DNA from: Acidithiobacillus sulfuriphilus
GTDB lineage: Bacteria > Pseudomonadota > Gammaproteobacteria > Acidithiobacillales > Acidithiobacillaceae
Direction: 5' to 3'
Assembly: GCF_003721225.1 (NCBI RefSeq)
Contig: NZ_RIZI01000195.1
Coordinates: forward strand, 18,102 to 82,101
Length of the DNA stretch: 64,000 nt
In this document: piece after piece, positions 1 through 9,346 of the stretch
Position numbering within the stretch: the first letter of the stretch is position 1
How the letters are laid out: the number at the start of each line of letters is the position of its first letter
The notes under the pieces: model-generated
What the model was told of the DNA's origin: nothing
The model's input: only the letters and a program-made list of their open reading frames with translations
Databases searched by the model: none
Made by a program: the position numbers and the translations under genes

Positions 1-3000
1 GCCTTTTTCCGCAGCGACCGCGGGATCCTTTGGGGCGCCACTACCATTTTCGTCGCTTTGGCACTCCTGTTTGCCAGCCTTGTCCTTTGGCGCGCCATCA
101 ACCTTCAACAATCCACAAAAGCCAATTTCCGCGACCAGGCGGAAATTGTCGCTACGCGAACCGCCGATGCGGTGGCAGTCAACATCAATGCCCGTTTCCA
201 TGACCTGGCATTCCTCAAGAATGCCTTTTTTGCCGAGGGCACAGGCCATTTGTTGCCGAGTGCCCAAGTTCTCTCCGCCTTTGCCGCCTTTCAGCACACC
301 CATCCGGCCGTTTCGGCCATCAATATCCAGGACCCATCCGGCGACCGGATCGTCTGGTCGAGCGTGAAGCAGCCGGCAAGGCCCATCACTCCGGACAAGG
401 ATTTCTCCCCCCTGCCGGGATATCCGGATCGCTTCCTAGGCAGGGTTGCCCATGCCCAGCGGACCCAAGCCTGGGTGCTCACCATGCGCCAACGCATCCG
501 GGACAACGAAGGACATGTGCTGGGATTCATCGGTTCCCCTTTTCTTCTCGCCAATCTGGGCATGATTCATACGCCTCCGGAGCTACAATCCGTGGTCGTC
601 ATGCGTCCCCATGGGCAGGTCGTATCAGTCTGGAAGGACGGTCGGTGGATGCCACCGGATACGCCGTTGGCCCCGGTCGATGGTGAAGTGGTGGTTCCTG
701 TCCCCGGTTATCCCTGGGATCTGCATGTGCAGTGGACGGCCGCGGCCCTGAATCACGCCTTTTGGCAGGTGGAACGGACGAGGCTGCCAATCTTTCTGAT
801 GGGCCTGTTCTTTATCGCGGGCATGGGCACGTTGACCCGACGACTGCTCCGCCGCCTGCTGCGCTTGCGCCAGTATCAAGCGGCAGCGGTACTGGCCCAG
901 CAGGATCTTCTGCGCCAAAACGACCCCAAGGTCATGTATCAGCGGCTGGTGGAGGTCGTGGTGGAACAGACGGAAGCCATTGGGGCCTATATCGCCGTTC
1001 CCGAAGCGGGCAGCGAGTGGTTGCGGGTCGCGGCCGCCAGCGCGGACACACCGGATTTGCGGCAGGCCATGGAACAACTCACTCCCTCCAAGGATCCGGC
1101 GCACTTTCCCTATGGCAATATGGTCCCCAGCCTGGCCTTCCGCGAAAAAACCCCACAGGGACCCGTCAGTCCCGGACAATCCCCTGCGATGACGGCTGTA
1201 CAGCGGCAGCAAGCTCCCCTGTCGCGCATCCGGAGTGTCATGGCCTATCCGGTGTTCCTGTGCGAGGAGCGGGAGCCAACGGCCGTGCTGGTGATCGAGA
1301 GCGACTCTTCCAGGCATTTCACCCAATCCCTGCAACGATTGCTCGGCCAGTTGGCCGTCACCCTCGGCCTGGCGCTGACGCAGTGGCGGCATCATCGGGA
1401 ACTCATAGAAAAGGATGCCGAAATTCAGCAAATGGCGTTTTACGACGACCTGACCGCCCTCCCCAACCGGCGTTTCCTGGAGATCCAGATGGAACAGGAC
1501 ATGGCCCGCGCCGAACGGCACAACCGGCTCCTGGCGGTCTGCATGCTGGATCTGGATGGCTTCAAGCCTGTCAACGATACCTATGGCCATGAGGCCGGAG
1601 ACGAAGTGCTGGTGGCATTGGGAAAACGATTGCCCGAAGCCTTGCGCAAATCCGATTTCGTCGCCCGCCTGGGAGGGGATGAATTCGTGCTGCTGGTGGA
1701 AGATCTTGCCGATCTCGGCGATCTCACCCAAACCCTGAAAAAGGTGGAGGACACCATAGCCGCCCCCATCCGGCTGAGCAACGGCGAAACCATCCGGATT
1801 GGGGCGAGCATGGGCATCTTTCTTTATCCCTTTGGCGATGGGGAAACGGCTGACCAGCTCCTGCGCTGGTCCGATCAGGCCCTTTACGAGAGCAAGGCCC
1901 ATAAGGCCGACCGGGAGCACCCCTGGGTGCTTTTTGGCGAGGAGGTCCGCAAAGCACAGCGCACACCCGCGCAACATCTGCTGGATGCCGGGGCCTTGGA
2001 GGTCTGGTATCAACCGATCCTGGACAACCGCGCCCGCAAGGTGGTGGGCGTGGAGGCCCTGGCGCGGTTGCGGGATGCGGAGGGGAAAATCTGGCCGCCG
2101 GCGGAGTTCCTGCCGCAATTGCGGGATGCGGATTTTTTCGACCTCAGCAAGAAAGTCTTTGCGCAGGCATTGGCCGATCTGCCTATCCTGGACGCCCAAG
2201 GCTGGTCCTTATGGGTATCCGTGAATGTCGATCCGCGTTCGGTCTCGGAGTCCTGCATAACGTGTCTGCGGGAGATGATCACCCTGGGTGCGGTGGATCC
2301 GTCGCGCATCACCTTGGAGATTCTGGAGGGGAGTGACTTCCTGGAACAGCAGGCGGCCTTGGAACACCTCCTGGAAATGAAAACGTTGGGCGTCCGTCTG
2401 GCCCTGGATGACGTGGGGAGCGCCTATGCCTCGCTGCTGCGCCTGAAGGATCTCCCCATCGATGAGATCAAGCTGGACCAGGCCTTTGTCCGCACCCTGG
2501 AAAAGCGGCCCCAGGATCTGCATTTTGTGGGAGCTACCCAGGACCTCGCCTCCGGCATGGGCGTGAATCTGGTGGTGGAAGGCGTGGAAACCGATGACAT
2601 ATTTGATGCGGTAACGGTCATGGGTGCGCCCCTCCTGCAGGGCTACGCCATCGCCAAACCCTTACCGCTGGCAGAATTGCAGGAATTTCTCCAGCACACC
2701 CCCTCCCATCATCGGCGGCATCCGACCGGCTTGCTCGGGCTCTATGCGGCGCAACTCGCCAACCACAGCGCCCTGAAAAAAGCGATTCGCCAGAACCCCC
2801 GCCTGGTGGACTACATGACGCTGGTGGATGCCACGACCTGTCCCATCCATGATGATATGCGCCGCCTGGGAGTCGATGACGGTGGCCCCCTGGATCGACT
2901 CCATCAGGAGTACCACCGAGCCATCGCGGTCATGGATGCCCTGCTGATTTCCTCTCCAGCCAATGACGACTGGAGCGCCGCAGAGCGAGCGGAGAAGGCA

Positions 3001-3072
3001 TTGGAACAGGCCATCATAGAGGCGTTCTGGAAGAGTAAAGCAGAAGACGGCAACCCGCTATCCTCAGGTTAA
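1..3072 (+). CDS. Membrane GGDEF-EAL c-di-GMP protein (5' partial)
   Basis: Predicted to make and/or degrade cyclic di-GMP at the inner membrane. The frame is open from base 1, so the true start lies just upstream; a TTG at 58 would cut into the first membrane helix. Counting from base 1: TM helix about residues 9-31, a periplasmic sensor segment, a second TM near 262-282, a GAF-like region about 310-460, GGDEF at 558-562 with an RxxD inhibitory site five residues before it, and an EAL domain starting with VGVEALARL near 685. EAL catalytic positions look preserved (LDDVGS, KLDQAF, VEGVE, LQGY). The last 120 residues form a helical domain with His/Cys residues (TTCPIHDD, LHQEYH) resembling a zinc-binding CZB bundle; this is tentative. 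Both activities look possible by motif. It converges on the next gene with a 4-bp overlap of the stops. Confidence 0.92.
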   Translation, partial: AFFRSDRGILWGATTIFVALALLFASLVLWRAINLQQSTKANFRDQAEIVATRTADAVAVNINARFHDLAFLKNAFFAEGTGHLLPSAQVLSAFAAFQHTHPAVSAINIQDPSGDRIVWSSVKQPARPITPDKDFSPLPGYPDRFLGRVAHAQRTQAWVLTMRQRIRDNEGHVLGFIGSPFLLANLGMIHTPPELQSVVVMRPHGQVVSVWKDGRWMPPDTPLAPVDGEVVVPVPGYPWDLHVQWTAAALNHAFWQVERTRLPIFLMGLFFIAGMGTLTRRLLRRLLRLRQYQAAAVLAQQDLLRQNDPKVMYQRLVEVVVEQTEAIGAYIAVPEAGSEWLRVAAASADTPDLRQAMEQLTPSKDPAHFPYGNMVPSLAFREKTPQGPVSPGQSPAMTAVQRQQAPLSRIRSVMAYPVFLCEEREPTAVLVIESDSSRHFTQSLQRLLGQLAVTLGLALTQWRHHRELIEKDAEIQQMAFYDDLTALPNRRFLEIQMEQDMARAERHNRLLAVCMLDLDGFKPVNDTYGHEAGDEVLVALGKRLPEALRKSDFVARLGGDEFVLLVEDLADLGDLTQTLKKVEDTIAAPIRLSNGETIRIGASMGIFLYPFGDGETADQLLRWSDQALYESKAHKADREHPWVLFGEEVRKAQRTPAQHLLDAGALEVWYQPILDNRARKVVGVEALARLRDAEGKIWPPAEFLPQLRDADFFDLSKKVFAQALADLPILDAQGWSLWVSVNVDPRSVSESCITCLREMITLGAVDPSRITLEILEGSDFLEQQAALEHLLEMKTLGVRLALDDVGSAYASLLRLKDLPIDEIKLDQAFVRTLEKRPQDLHFVGATQDLASGMGVNLVVEGVETDDIFDAVTVMGAPLLQGYAIAKPLPLAELQEFLQHTPSHHRRHPTGLLGLYAAQLANHSALKKAIRQNPRLVDYMTLVDATTCPIHDDMRRLGVDDGGPLDRLHQEYHRAIAVMDALLISSPANDDWSAAERAEKALEQAIIEAFWKSKAEDGNPLSSG

Positions 3073-5471
3073 TAGAGCAGGTAGCGGCGGCGAAGCCCTT
3101 CGAAGTCCTGCACCGCCCTGCGCCACCGCGCCGCGATGAGCCTGGGGTCTTCTCCCCTCTGGATAGCCGCCACGACCCACCGCGCGCCGACCATGCCCAG
3201 GATACGCCGCGTCTGGAATTTTTCCGGGTATAAGCGGGTGAGAGCGCTGGCGATTTCCACGCCGAGGGCCGGCGCGTCGAGGGCTTGGCGGTCGGCAAGG
3301 GCAACGCGCACACCGTGACACAGCCGCCCCTGGTAGCGGCTCGAACGGGGCGTAAAGGCCGCCGGCACGAACCGCACCCCTGGTATGTCCCTGTCATTCA
3401 GATACTGCGCAAGCTGTCCGGCGTCGATCCACGGCGCCCCGACCAATTCAAAGGGTGTGTCCGTCCCCCGCCCCACGCTCACATTGGCACCTTCGACCAG
3501 ACCCACGCCGGGATAAAGGGCGGTTTCCGCGAGCGTGCGCAAATTCGGCGACGGCGCAACCCAGCGGAGCCCCGTGTCGTCATACCAGTCTCTGCGCTGG
3601 TAGCCCCGCATGCGGATCACATGGAGATTGGCCCCCAGGTGGTCTTCGGCATTGAACATCTCGGCGAGCTCCCCGACGGTCATGCCATAGCGCACGGGAA
3701 GGGGGAAATAACCAGTGAAGGACTCCAGGTCGGCATCCAGGATGGGACCCTGCACGACATTCGCACCGATGGGATCCGGGCGGTCAAGGATGTAGAAAGG
3801 GATGCCGTATTTCGCCGCCGCCTGCATGGCATAGGCCATGGTGGTGATATAGGTGTAAAAGCGGGCCCCTGCATCCTGTACGTCGAAGACCAGCGCGTCG
3901 ATCCCCTGGAGCATTTCGCCCGTGGGCCGTCTGACGTTTCCGTAGAGGCTGTAGACGGGCAAGCCCAGGGATGGCTCCATGCCGGAGGCGACCTTTTCGT
4001 CCAAATCCCCATACAAGCCGTGTTCGGGACTGAATATGGCCACGAGTCTCACGCCCGGGGCCCTGGACAGCAGGTCGACCGTGCGGTTGCCATGGGCGTC
4101 AACCCCGGTCTGGTTCGTGATCAGGCCCACGCGCAGGCCCTTCAGGGGAGCGAAGCGTTCCGCCTCCAGGACATCCACGCCCACTTGCACCTTGCCCGCC
4201 GCGTATGCCTCGTTCAGCCCCGCATAATAGCGCCCAAGGAGGGGGCGGCTTGATACCACTTCAGCGTCGGTCAAGGGCGCGAGATGGGAAGATACCAGAT
4301 TGATCACCGCTTCCCTGAGAGGGCCGGCGTTGCCCTTGCCGAAGGGATAGACCCGGTTCGTCAGGATGATCACATAGGTCCCGGATACCGGGTCGATCCA
4401 CAGGAGCGTCCCGGTAAACCCGGTGTGATCATAGGCGCCCACCGGCAGGAGGTCTTTCCGGTTGGGGGCAAAAGGTGCGGCCAGATCCCAGCCCAGCCCG
4501 CGCAACCGCACTTTTCCGGGCGGGGATTGTGGGATGGTCATCCGCTCCACGATGGGGCGGTCCAATATCCGCACGCCGTGATAGCTTCCCCCGTCGAGAA
4601 GTGCTTGGGCAAAAACGGCGAGATCGCCGGCGGTGGAAAAGAGCCCGGCATGGCCCGAAACCCCTCCCATGCGGTAGGCCGTGGGATCATGCACCTCGCC
4701 CCAGCGCAGCTTGCCATCCAGGTATTCCGTGGGGGCGATGCGATATCGCTCCCAGGCGGGCGGATGAAAGGTGGTTTTCCCCATGCCCAGCGGCCCGAAG
4801 ATGTGCTTTGCGCAGTAGACATCGAGAGGTTCGCCGGAAACCCGCTGAACGATTTCGCCGAGGGCCTCGAAATTGATATCGCTGTACACATAACGGGTGC
4901 CGGGCGCAGCCACCGGCTTTTCCGCGATGATCGCCCGCAGCGCCCCCTGGGTACCGCTCCATGGCGTTTCCAGGTTGAGGTCGGGGGCTAGACCCGAATA
5001 ATGGGTGAGCAGCTCCCGCACGGTGATGGCTCCCTTGCCGTTCTCCCCAAAGGCCGGCCAGTATCTGGCCGCAGGGACGTCAAGCGCCAGCTTTCCCTGT
5101 TCCACGAGTTGCATCACCGCCGTGGTGGTGGCGACGACCTTGGTGAGGGAAGCCAGATCGAAAAGCGTCCCGACGGTCATGGGAATCTTTTCTGGCCCCG
5201 GCACGGCGTAGCCGAAGGCCTTGCGGTAGACGATCCGGCCTTCGTTGCCCACGAGTACGACAGCCCCCGGGATCCTGCCGGCCCGGATTTCCTTTTGAAC
5301 GATCTGCGCGATACCGGACAGATCCGCCCGCTGGAGACTTTCGGGGCCACCATCCGCCCGGGCGGACAAAATGCCCGTGCCCAGCAGGGCGGATAGCAGC
5401 AACGCCCATGCCGTCCCTTTCCCGATTAGCGCCCAAGCCGCGGCGCATCTTCCGCAATATTGCGTGAACAT
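3069..5471 (-). CDS. Serine hydrolase (beta-lactamase fold) fused to NamZ/DUF1343 domain
   Basis: An 800-residue exported protein with two enzyme domains. After a signal peptide (hydrophobic core about residues 20-36), residues 50-400 are a class C beta-lactamase/penicillin-binding-like serine hydrolase: S108-LT-K111 (SxxK), Y196-S-D (YxN-like) and H349-T-G (KTG-like). Residues about 430-800 match DUF1343/NamZ, an exo-beta-N-acetylmuramidase family, with the typical SPEHGLYGD and FDVQDAGARFYTYI stretches. NamZ enzymes release terminal MurNAc from peptidoglycan fragments, and AmpH-like serine hydrolases act on muropeptides, so a periplasmic peptidoglycan-recycling role is inferred. Its start overlaps the upstream gene by 46 nt; no other in-frame start precedes the signal sequence, so the overlap is probably real. 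Last gene of a three-gene operon. Confidence 0.88.
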   Translation of the reverse strand: MFTQYCGRCAAAWALIGKGTAWALLLSALLGTGILSARADGGPESLQRADLSGIAQIVQKEIRAGRIPGAVVLVGNEGRIVYRKAFGYAVPGPEKIPMTVGTLFDLASLTKVVATTTAVMQLVEQGKLALDVPAARYWPAFGENGKGAITVRELLTHYSGLAPDLNLETPWSGTQGALRAIIAEKPVAAPGTRYVYSDINFEALGEIVQRVSGEPLDVYCAKHIFGPLGMGKTTFHPPAWERYRIAPTEYLDGKLRWGEVHDPTAYRMGGVSGHAGLFSTAGDLAVFAQALLDGGSYHGVRILDRPIVERMTIPQSPPGKVRLRGLGWDLAAPFAPNRKDLLPVGAYDHTGFTGTLLWIDPVSGTYVIILTNRVYPFGKGNAGPLREAVINLVSSHLAPLTDAEVVSSRPLLGRYYAGLNEAYAAGKVQVGVDVLEAERFAPLKGLRVGLITNQTGVDAHGNRTVDLLSRAPGVRLVAIFSPEHGLYGDLDEKVASGMEPSLGLPVYSLYGNVRRPTGEMLQGIDALVFDVQDAGARFYTYITTMAYAMQAAAKYGIPFYILDRPDPIGANVVQGPILDADLESFTGYFPLPVRYGMTVGELAEMFNAEDHLGANLHVIRMRGYQRRDWYDDTGLRWVAPSPNLRTLAETALYPGVGLVEGANVSVGRGTDTPFELVGAPWIDAGQLAQYLNDRDIPGVRFVPAAFTPRSSRYQGRLCHGVRVALADRQALDAPALGVEIASALTRLYPEKFQTRRILGMVGARWVVAAIQRGEDPRLIAARWRRAVQDFEGLRRRYLLY

Positions 5472-6793
5472 GTTCCCGTCCCGATCCGTCCCAGGTTTCC
5501 CGGAGCCCCACCATGGCTATTCATCTCCATTCCCGGCTTTGGGGGGAGCCCTGCTGCAGTATAGACATTACGGGGGTTCCATAGCATCCAGCCATCCGCT
5601 CCGATGCTCTGCGCCGCATCGATCTGCGCCGCGATCTCTTCGCTCCCGAAGGGTTGCCCACCAAAGGCGTAGTCACGAAATGCCTGCAGCCAGGGGCGAA
5701 AGCGGACCGCAGGCAACCCCGTTCTCTCCTCGGCCTTGCGAAGCGAGAGGTAAACGATCTGGCGCGGATGGCGGACGGGATCGGGGTAGCCGGGGATACC
5801 GTACTGAAAACCAGAAGGATAGAGCATGGGAGAGATATAATCGACCTGCTGCGCCAGATCGTTCAGTCTCTGACCGATCCCCGTGTCGTTGCGGTTCCAG
5901 ATCACGTAACCAAAAATATCTGCGGAAAGAAAGACGTTGTAGGGCACCAGCCGCTTGCGGGCTGCCGCGAGAAATCCCGAAATTGCCGCAATTCTGTTCT
6001 TCTCGGTGTTCGGCTCCGAAAATACCAGACCCTTGGCATCGGGAAAGCGAACGTAGTCGAACTGGATCTCATCGAATCCATCCCTGGCGGCCTCAACGGC
6101 AATGTCGATGTTGTAGTCCCATACCTGCCTGGCGAAGGGATCGGTCCAGCCGATGCCTTCCCGATCCCTCCAGATGGCACCACTTGCGGTCCGCACCGCC
6201 CAATCCGGTCTCGCCAGCGCGAGGAGGTTGTCCTTGAAAACGACGATCCTGGCAATGGCATAGATGCCCTTCTTGTGCAAATCGTCTATCAGCCGCCTGA
6301 TATGTTTGATGGTGATGCCCTTTTGTGCCCCGATTTCCGCCGCCAGAGGAATGTCGGTCCGGTACGCTATCATCCCCCGGTCGCTTTTCACATCGATCAC
6401 CACGGCATTGAGGTCCGTCTTTCCGATGAGATCCAGGGCCGATTCCCGCAGGTGCATGTTGCCCGCTCCGTAGGAAGACAAATAAAGGGCCTTGGGCCGG
6501 AACGGCGCAAGGGATAGGGTTTCGCCCGTCTTGAGATCTCCCACGGGAATTTCGCTTCTCCCGTAGCCGTAAGCCCTGAGGCCCAGCACCGCCCCTTCCC
6601 CGCCAATCTGGAAATGACCATCCTGGCTGGTGCGCACAACCGTATCCCCCAAGGTCACGAAGGCTCCCGGGATCGGTTTGCATGTCAAGGCGTCCACTAC
6701 CGTCCCGTCGTAGGCGGCGGCGCTCCCAGGGACAAGCAACAGGACCGCAAGTAATGAAGCGCATATGTTCCTGAACTTTTGATAGCCCCCCAC
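5426..6793 (-). CDS. DUF4015-type putative glycoside hydrolase, exported
   Basis: A 455-residue protein with an N-terminal signal peptide (hydrophobic stretch LLAVLLLVPGSAAA). Next comes a short carboxypeptidase-regulatory-like beta domain (about residues 28-95), then a TIM-barrel-like region that matches the DUF4015 putative glycoside hydrolase family. Family features include the VVIDVKSDRG segment, FDEIQFDYVRFPD near the middle and ADGWMLWNPRN near the end. The substrate is unknown. It lies 12 nt after the polysaccharide deacetylase and overlaps the serine hydrolase/NamZ gene, so the three are probably co-transcribed and may act on one envelope or extracellular glycan. The C-terminal tail after residue 425 looks unstructured. 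Confidence 0.82.
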   Translation of the reverse strand: MGGYQKFRNICASLLAVLLLVPGSAAAYDGTVVDALTCKPIPGAFVTLGDTVVRTSQDGHFQIGGEGAVLGLRAYGYGRSEIPVGDLKTGETLSLAPFRPKALYLSSYGAGNMHLRESALDLIGKTDLNAVVIDVKSDRGMIAYRTDIPLAAEIGAQKGITIKHIRRLIDDLHKKGIYAIARIVVFKDNLLALARPDWAVRTASGAIWRDREGIGWTDPFARQVWDYNIDIAVEAARDGFDEIQFDYVRFPDAKGLVFSEPNTEKNRIAAISGFLAAARKRLVPYNVFLSADIFGYVIWNRNDTGIGQRLNDLAQQVDYISPMLYPSGFQYGIPGYPDPVRHPRQIVYLSLRKAEERTGLPAVRFRPWLQAFRDYAFGGQPFGSEEIAAQIDAAQSIGADGWMLWNPRNVYTAAGLPPKPGMEMNSHGGAPGNLGRIGTGTCSRNIAEDAPRLGR

Positions 6794-6805
6794 AACTCAC
6801 CTCGT

Positions 6806-7582
6806 TCATCTGGAATTCGTTTTCAGCAGCCTCCCGAAGGCCTTGCCCGCATCCTGGTCCGTGACCAGATAGCGCGGGAGCGCCATCACATCATCCGCCG
6901 GACCCGCCGGCGCCCTTACCATGGTGAAGGCGGCCACATACCCCGCCCCCGCGGCGTCCCTCATCAAGCCCTCATCATAGATCCCGTAGGGCCACGCGAG
7001 CATGTCCACCTTGATCCCCAATTCCTTGTCGAGCGTTGCCTTGGACCTTTCCAACTGCATGGCCACGAACTTCGCATACGCCTGAGGGGCAAGACGTTTT
7101 TTTTCCGTCCTGAAGTTCGGATGCCAGTAGGTATGGGATTGAATGTCCACGAGCCCCGAGTCGTGCATGGTCCTCAGTTCATCCCAAGTCAGGGCGTAGG
7201 ATGCCCGGGATATGGCGGAGGGATAGATGAACAGCGTCACCGGGATATGGTATCGCCGCACCAGGGGAAAGAGGTCCGTGTACACCGACTGGTGCCCGTC
7301 ATCCGCGGTGATCACCACGGAATGGGGAGGGGGCGGGGGTCCAATGCCGCGAATATAGGCCACGACCTCCTTGAGGGGGACGACCCGGTAACCATGGCTT
7401 CTCAGGTACTCAAGCTGAGCCGCGAAGACCGTCGTCCGAACGGTCATGGCATCCCGCGCCACGGGGCCAAAACGATGATAGAGCAGGATGGGCACAACAT
7501 GCTCCGTCCCCGATCCCCAAGCCGGCGCGGCGAAAAACACGGCGAGTAAAGGAATCCAGAAAATGGATCGCAGCTTGCCCAT
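6806..7582 (-). CDS. Exported polysaccharide deacetylase (NodB-like)
   Basis: A 258-residue protein with a clear signal peptide (residues 1-23) and a NodB-homology domain. Visible motifs are ILLYHRF at the start of the domain, the metal-binding pair D94-D95 in ITADDGH, H150-TYW-H154 as the HxxxH metal site, and LAWPYGIYD as motif 3. The family removes N- or O-acetyl groups from polysaccharides (peptidoglycan, PNAG, xylan); the substrate cannot be told from sequence. The layout resembles the deacetylase domain of PgaB/IcaB-like proteins. It is the first gene of an operon with a DUF4015 protein and a NamZ-fusion hydrolase. Upstream is about 300 bp without a gene. Confidence 0.88.
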   Translation of the reverse strand: MGKLRSIFWIPLLAVFFAAPAWGSGTEHVVPILLYHRFGPVARDAMTVRTTVFAAQLEYLRSHGYRVVPLKEVVAYIRGIGPPPPPHSVVITADDGHQSVYTDLFPLVRRYHIPVTLFIYPSAISRASYALTWDELRTMHDSGLVDIQSHTYWHPNFRTEKKRLAPQAYAKFVAMQLERSKATLDKELGIKVDMLAWPYGIYDEGLMRDAAGAGYVAAFTMVRAPAGPADDVMALPRYLVTDQDAGKAFGRLLKTNSR

Positions 7583-7879
7583 ACACGCCCTTTGCCAGAC
7601 AATACGCCGCCAGATCGGCTCCTGTTGTTCCTAGTTCAACACAGCCGAGGGCTCAGATCCAGCCTCTGGCAATATTCGGTAACCTTTGTCGCGCCCGATT
7701 CCGCCGGATCCAATCCCCCGCATCCAGCAAGGGTTGCCCCCAAGGACGCGACCCGGCAACCGCCATGAGAGGGTCCGGCGCTGGCCAGGGGCCAGTACGC
7801 CTAGCTAGCAGCGCACTATACCGGGTTCCAGGCTTGGCAGCGTTCCCTCAAACACGGTAGGCAGGGACCCATATTGCCC
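7583..7879. other. Intergenic region, no gene seen
   Basis: About 300 bp between the deacetylase start and an integrase remnant. It should contain the promoter of the minus-strand glycan operon. I see no convincing coding frame, RNA or repeat. Confidence 0.5.
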
Positions 7880-7990
7880 GGGATAAGATCTTCGTCGAGC
7901 AAAGACAGGACGCGCGCCCGACTGACGGCTTGGCGGTAGTCTCTACCGAGCGATTTTTTGATTTCGCGCTTGCCGACGGCGCCCAGATCC
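7880..7990 (-). pseudogene. Tyrosine integrase N-terminal remnant
   Basis: On the minus strand this stretch encodes GKREIKKSLGRDYRQAVS followed by RARVLSLLDEDL. This is nearly identical to the N-terminal region of the intact integrase at 13494-15215 (VGKREIKKSLGRDYRQAVSQ), and the DNA identity is also high. No start codon or downstream integrase sequence remains. It is what is left of an older integrase gene at this tRNA-Ser hot spot. The 5' part appears replaced by the ParDE control region. Confidence 0.85.
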
Positions 7991-8013
7991 TGGACTACTG
8001 TTCTCCCAAAGAG

Positions 8014-8028
8014 TAGGATTTAATCCTA
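8014..8028. promoter_or_regulatory. Palindromic operator upstream of parDE
   Basis: TAGGATT-T-AATCCTA is a perfect 7-bp inverted repeat with a one-base centre, 22 bp before the parD start. ParD-type antitoxins autoregulate by binding such sites with their ribbon-helix-helix N-terminus, so this is the likely operator. Inference from position and symmetry. Confidence 0.6.
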
Positions 8029-8050
8029 TCATGACGAATGGGAGCCAGCC

Positions 8051-8320
8051 ATGCGAACCACCCAGCAAATGAGCATTACCCTGCCCAACGACATGGCAGA
8101 TGCGGTGAAGGCCAAGGTACGCTCTGGCGAGTACGCCAGCGAGAGTGAAGTGATCCGGGACGGACTGCGGGCGCTGATGGCGCGGGATCGCGCCGTGGAA
8201 AACTGGCTATACAACCAGGTTGGTCCCGCTTATGACGCCTTAAAGGCGGATCCATCCCGCGCCGTCAGTGTTGACCAGGTGCGTGCCCGACTGGCCGCCG
8301 AACACGCCAAGACGCGATGA
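8051..8320 (+). CDS. parD: ParD-like antitoxin
   Basis: An 89-residue protein whose N-terminus (MSITLPNDMADAVKAKV, then SGEYASESEVIRDGLRAL) is a ribbon-helix-helix DNA-binding domain of the ParD/CopG type. The C-terminal half would wrap the toxin. It neutralises the toxin encoded next and probably represses the operon through the palindrome just upstream. Its stop overlaps the toxin start in ATGA, which indicates translational coupling. It sits between two integrase remnants, a usual place for a stabilising toxin-antitoxin pair on a mobile island. Confidence 0.9.
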   Translation: MRTTQQMSITLPNDMADAVKAKVRSGEYASESEVIRDGLRALMARDRAVENWLYNQVGPAYDALKADPSRAVSVDQVRARLAAEHAKTR

Positions 8321-8646
8321 GTTATCGCGTCGTATTCAGCCCGGAAGCCCAAGAACAACTTGCTGAGCTTTACCGCTATATCGCTGATACGGCGTCGCCA
8401 GATATTGCTGCGCAATGCACCGAAGCCATCGTGAGCTACTGCGAAAGTCTGTGCACGTTCCCCCTTCGCGGCACCATGCGCGATGACGTGAGGCCCGGTT
8501 TGCGCATCACCAACTACAAGGGGCGGGCAGTGATCGCCTTCGACGTGGACGCCGAGACGGTTTCCATTATCGGTGTCTTCTACGGCGGGCAGGGCTATGA
8601 AACGATCCTGCATGATGACCCGAACGACGACAGATCAGAACACTGA
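8317..8646 (+). CDS. parE: ParE/RelE-family toxin
   Basis: A 109-residue protein of the ParE/RelE fold. Family features are the N-terminal YRVVFSPEAQEQLAELYRYI strand-helix, the central GTMRDDVRPGLRITNYKGRAVIAF and the terminal VSIIGVFYGGQGYE. ParE toxins inhibit DNA gyrase, while RelE-like ones cut mRNA. The pairing with a ParD-type antitoxin favours ParE. The start overlaps parD by 4 nt. The gene appears intact. Confidence 0.9.
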   Translation: MSYRVVFSPEAQEQLAELYRYIADTASPDIAAQCTEAIVSYCESLCTFPLRGTMRDDVRPGLRITNYKGRAVIAFDVDAETVSIIGVFYGGQGYETILHDDPNDDRSEH

Positions 8647-8822
8647 GCCGCTTGACAGACGATTTTTCTTTTTTCGAGAACATCCGAGGATTTCGGTGAA
8701 CCCAGCGAGTACGTGGGCATATCCACTTTGCTGAAGCTCGCTGAGGATGGGCTGCTGTAGGGGGGGATCCATCACAGGATTTACTTACCCAATTTGGGCT
8801 TTATACAATAAAATCCAGTCAC

Positions 8823-9242
8823 TTACATCAGTGTAGGCGTGCATTTTTCAAGGGCCGGCAACGGTGTCCACGGGCGCCCCTCCACCAGCATCGCCCACTG
8901 TGCTGTGGAGAGTTCCACGGCGCCGGTATCGGCTCTGGGCCAGTGCAGTCGCCCCTGATCCAGACGGCGGTACAAGAGCCAGAAGCCCAGGCCATCCCAT
9001 GCCGAGGGAATCTCCGGCACTGAAAGGGGAGGCAGAGCCTGCAGGGTTTCGTCCACTTCCACCGCAAAGCGACGGGCCAGGCGCCCCGCCTCCCGGCGGT
9101 TTCCGGTACCCAGGGAAAAACGCAGATAGCCATTAGCCCCAACCTTCAGGGAGCCAGAGGCCAGCACCAGTTCAACACCTTTCAGAGAATCCGGGAGCTT
9201 GCGGGAAAAATGGAAGACCGCTCCCCGGCGAAGAAGATACAT
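8823..9242 (-). pseudogene. Chimeric remnant: integrase N-terminus joined to IS66 Orf2 C-terminus
   Basis: The reading frame from an ATG at 9242 starts like a DUF6538-type integrase N-terminus (MYLLRRGAVFHFSRKLP, then YLRFSLGTGNRREAGRLARRF). It then switches to the end of an IS66-family Orf2/TnpB protein (WDGLGFWLLYRRLDQGRLHW, then AQWAMLVEGRPW). The junction is near residues 75-80 counted from that ATG. The open frame runs further upstream to 9296, but homology starts at 9242. The start lies about 105 bp from the 17-bp tRNA repeat at 9347, the same spacing as the intact integrase has from its copy. This suggests a decayed second island inserted in tandem and later hit by an IS66 element. Function is not expected. 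Confidence 0.75.
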
Positions 9243-9346
9243 GGGTTCCTTGACCTCACTTTTAGCTACATTCCTAGCCACAGTGTCTAGTCTCAACCCA
9301 TTGAAATATAGTTTCTTTTATGGAAAATCAGAAACTTCTGAATGTA

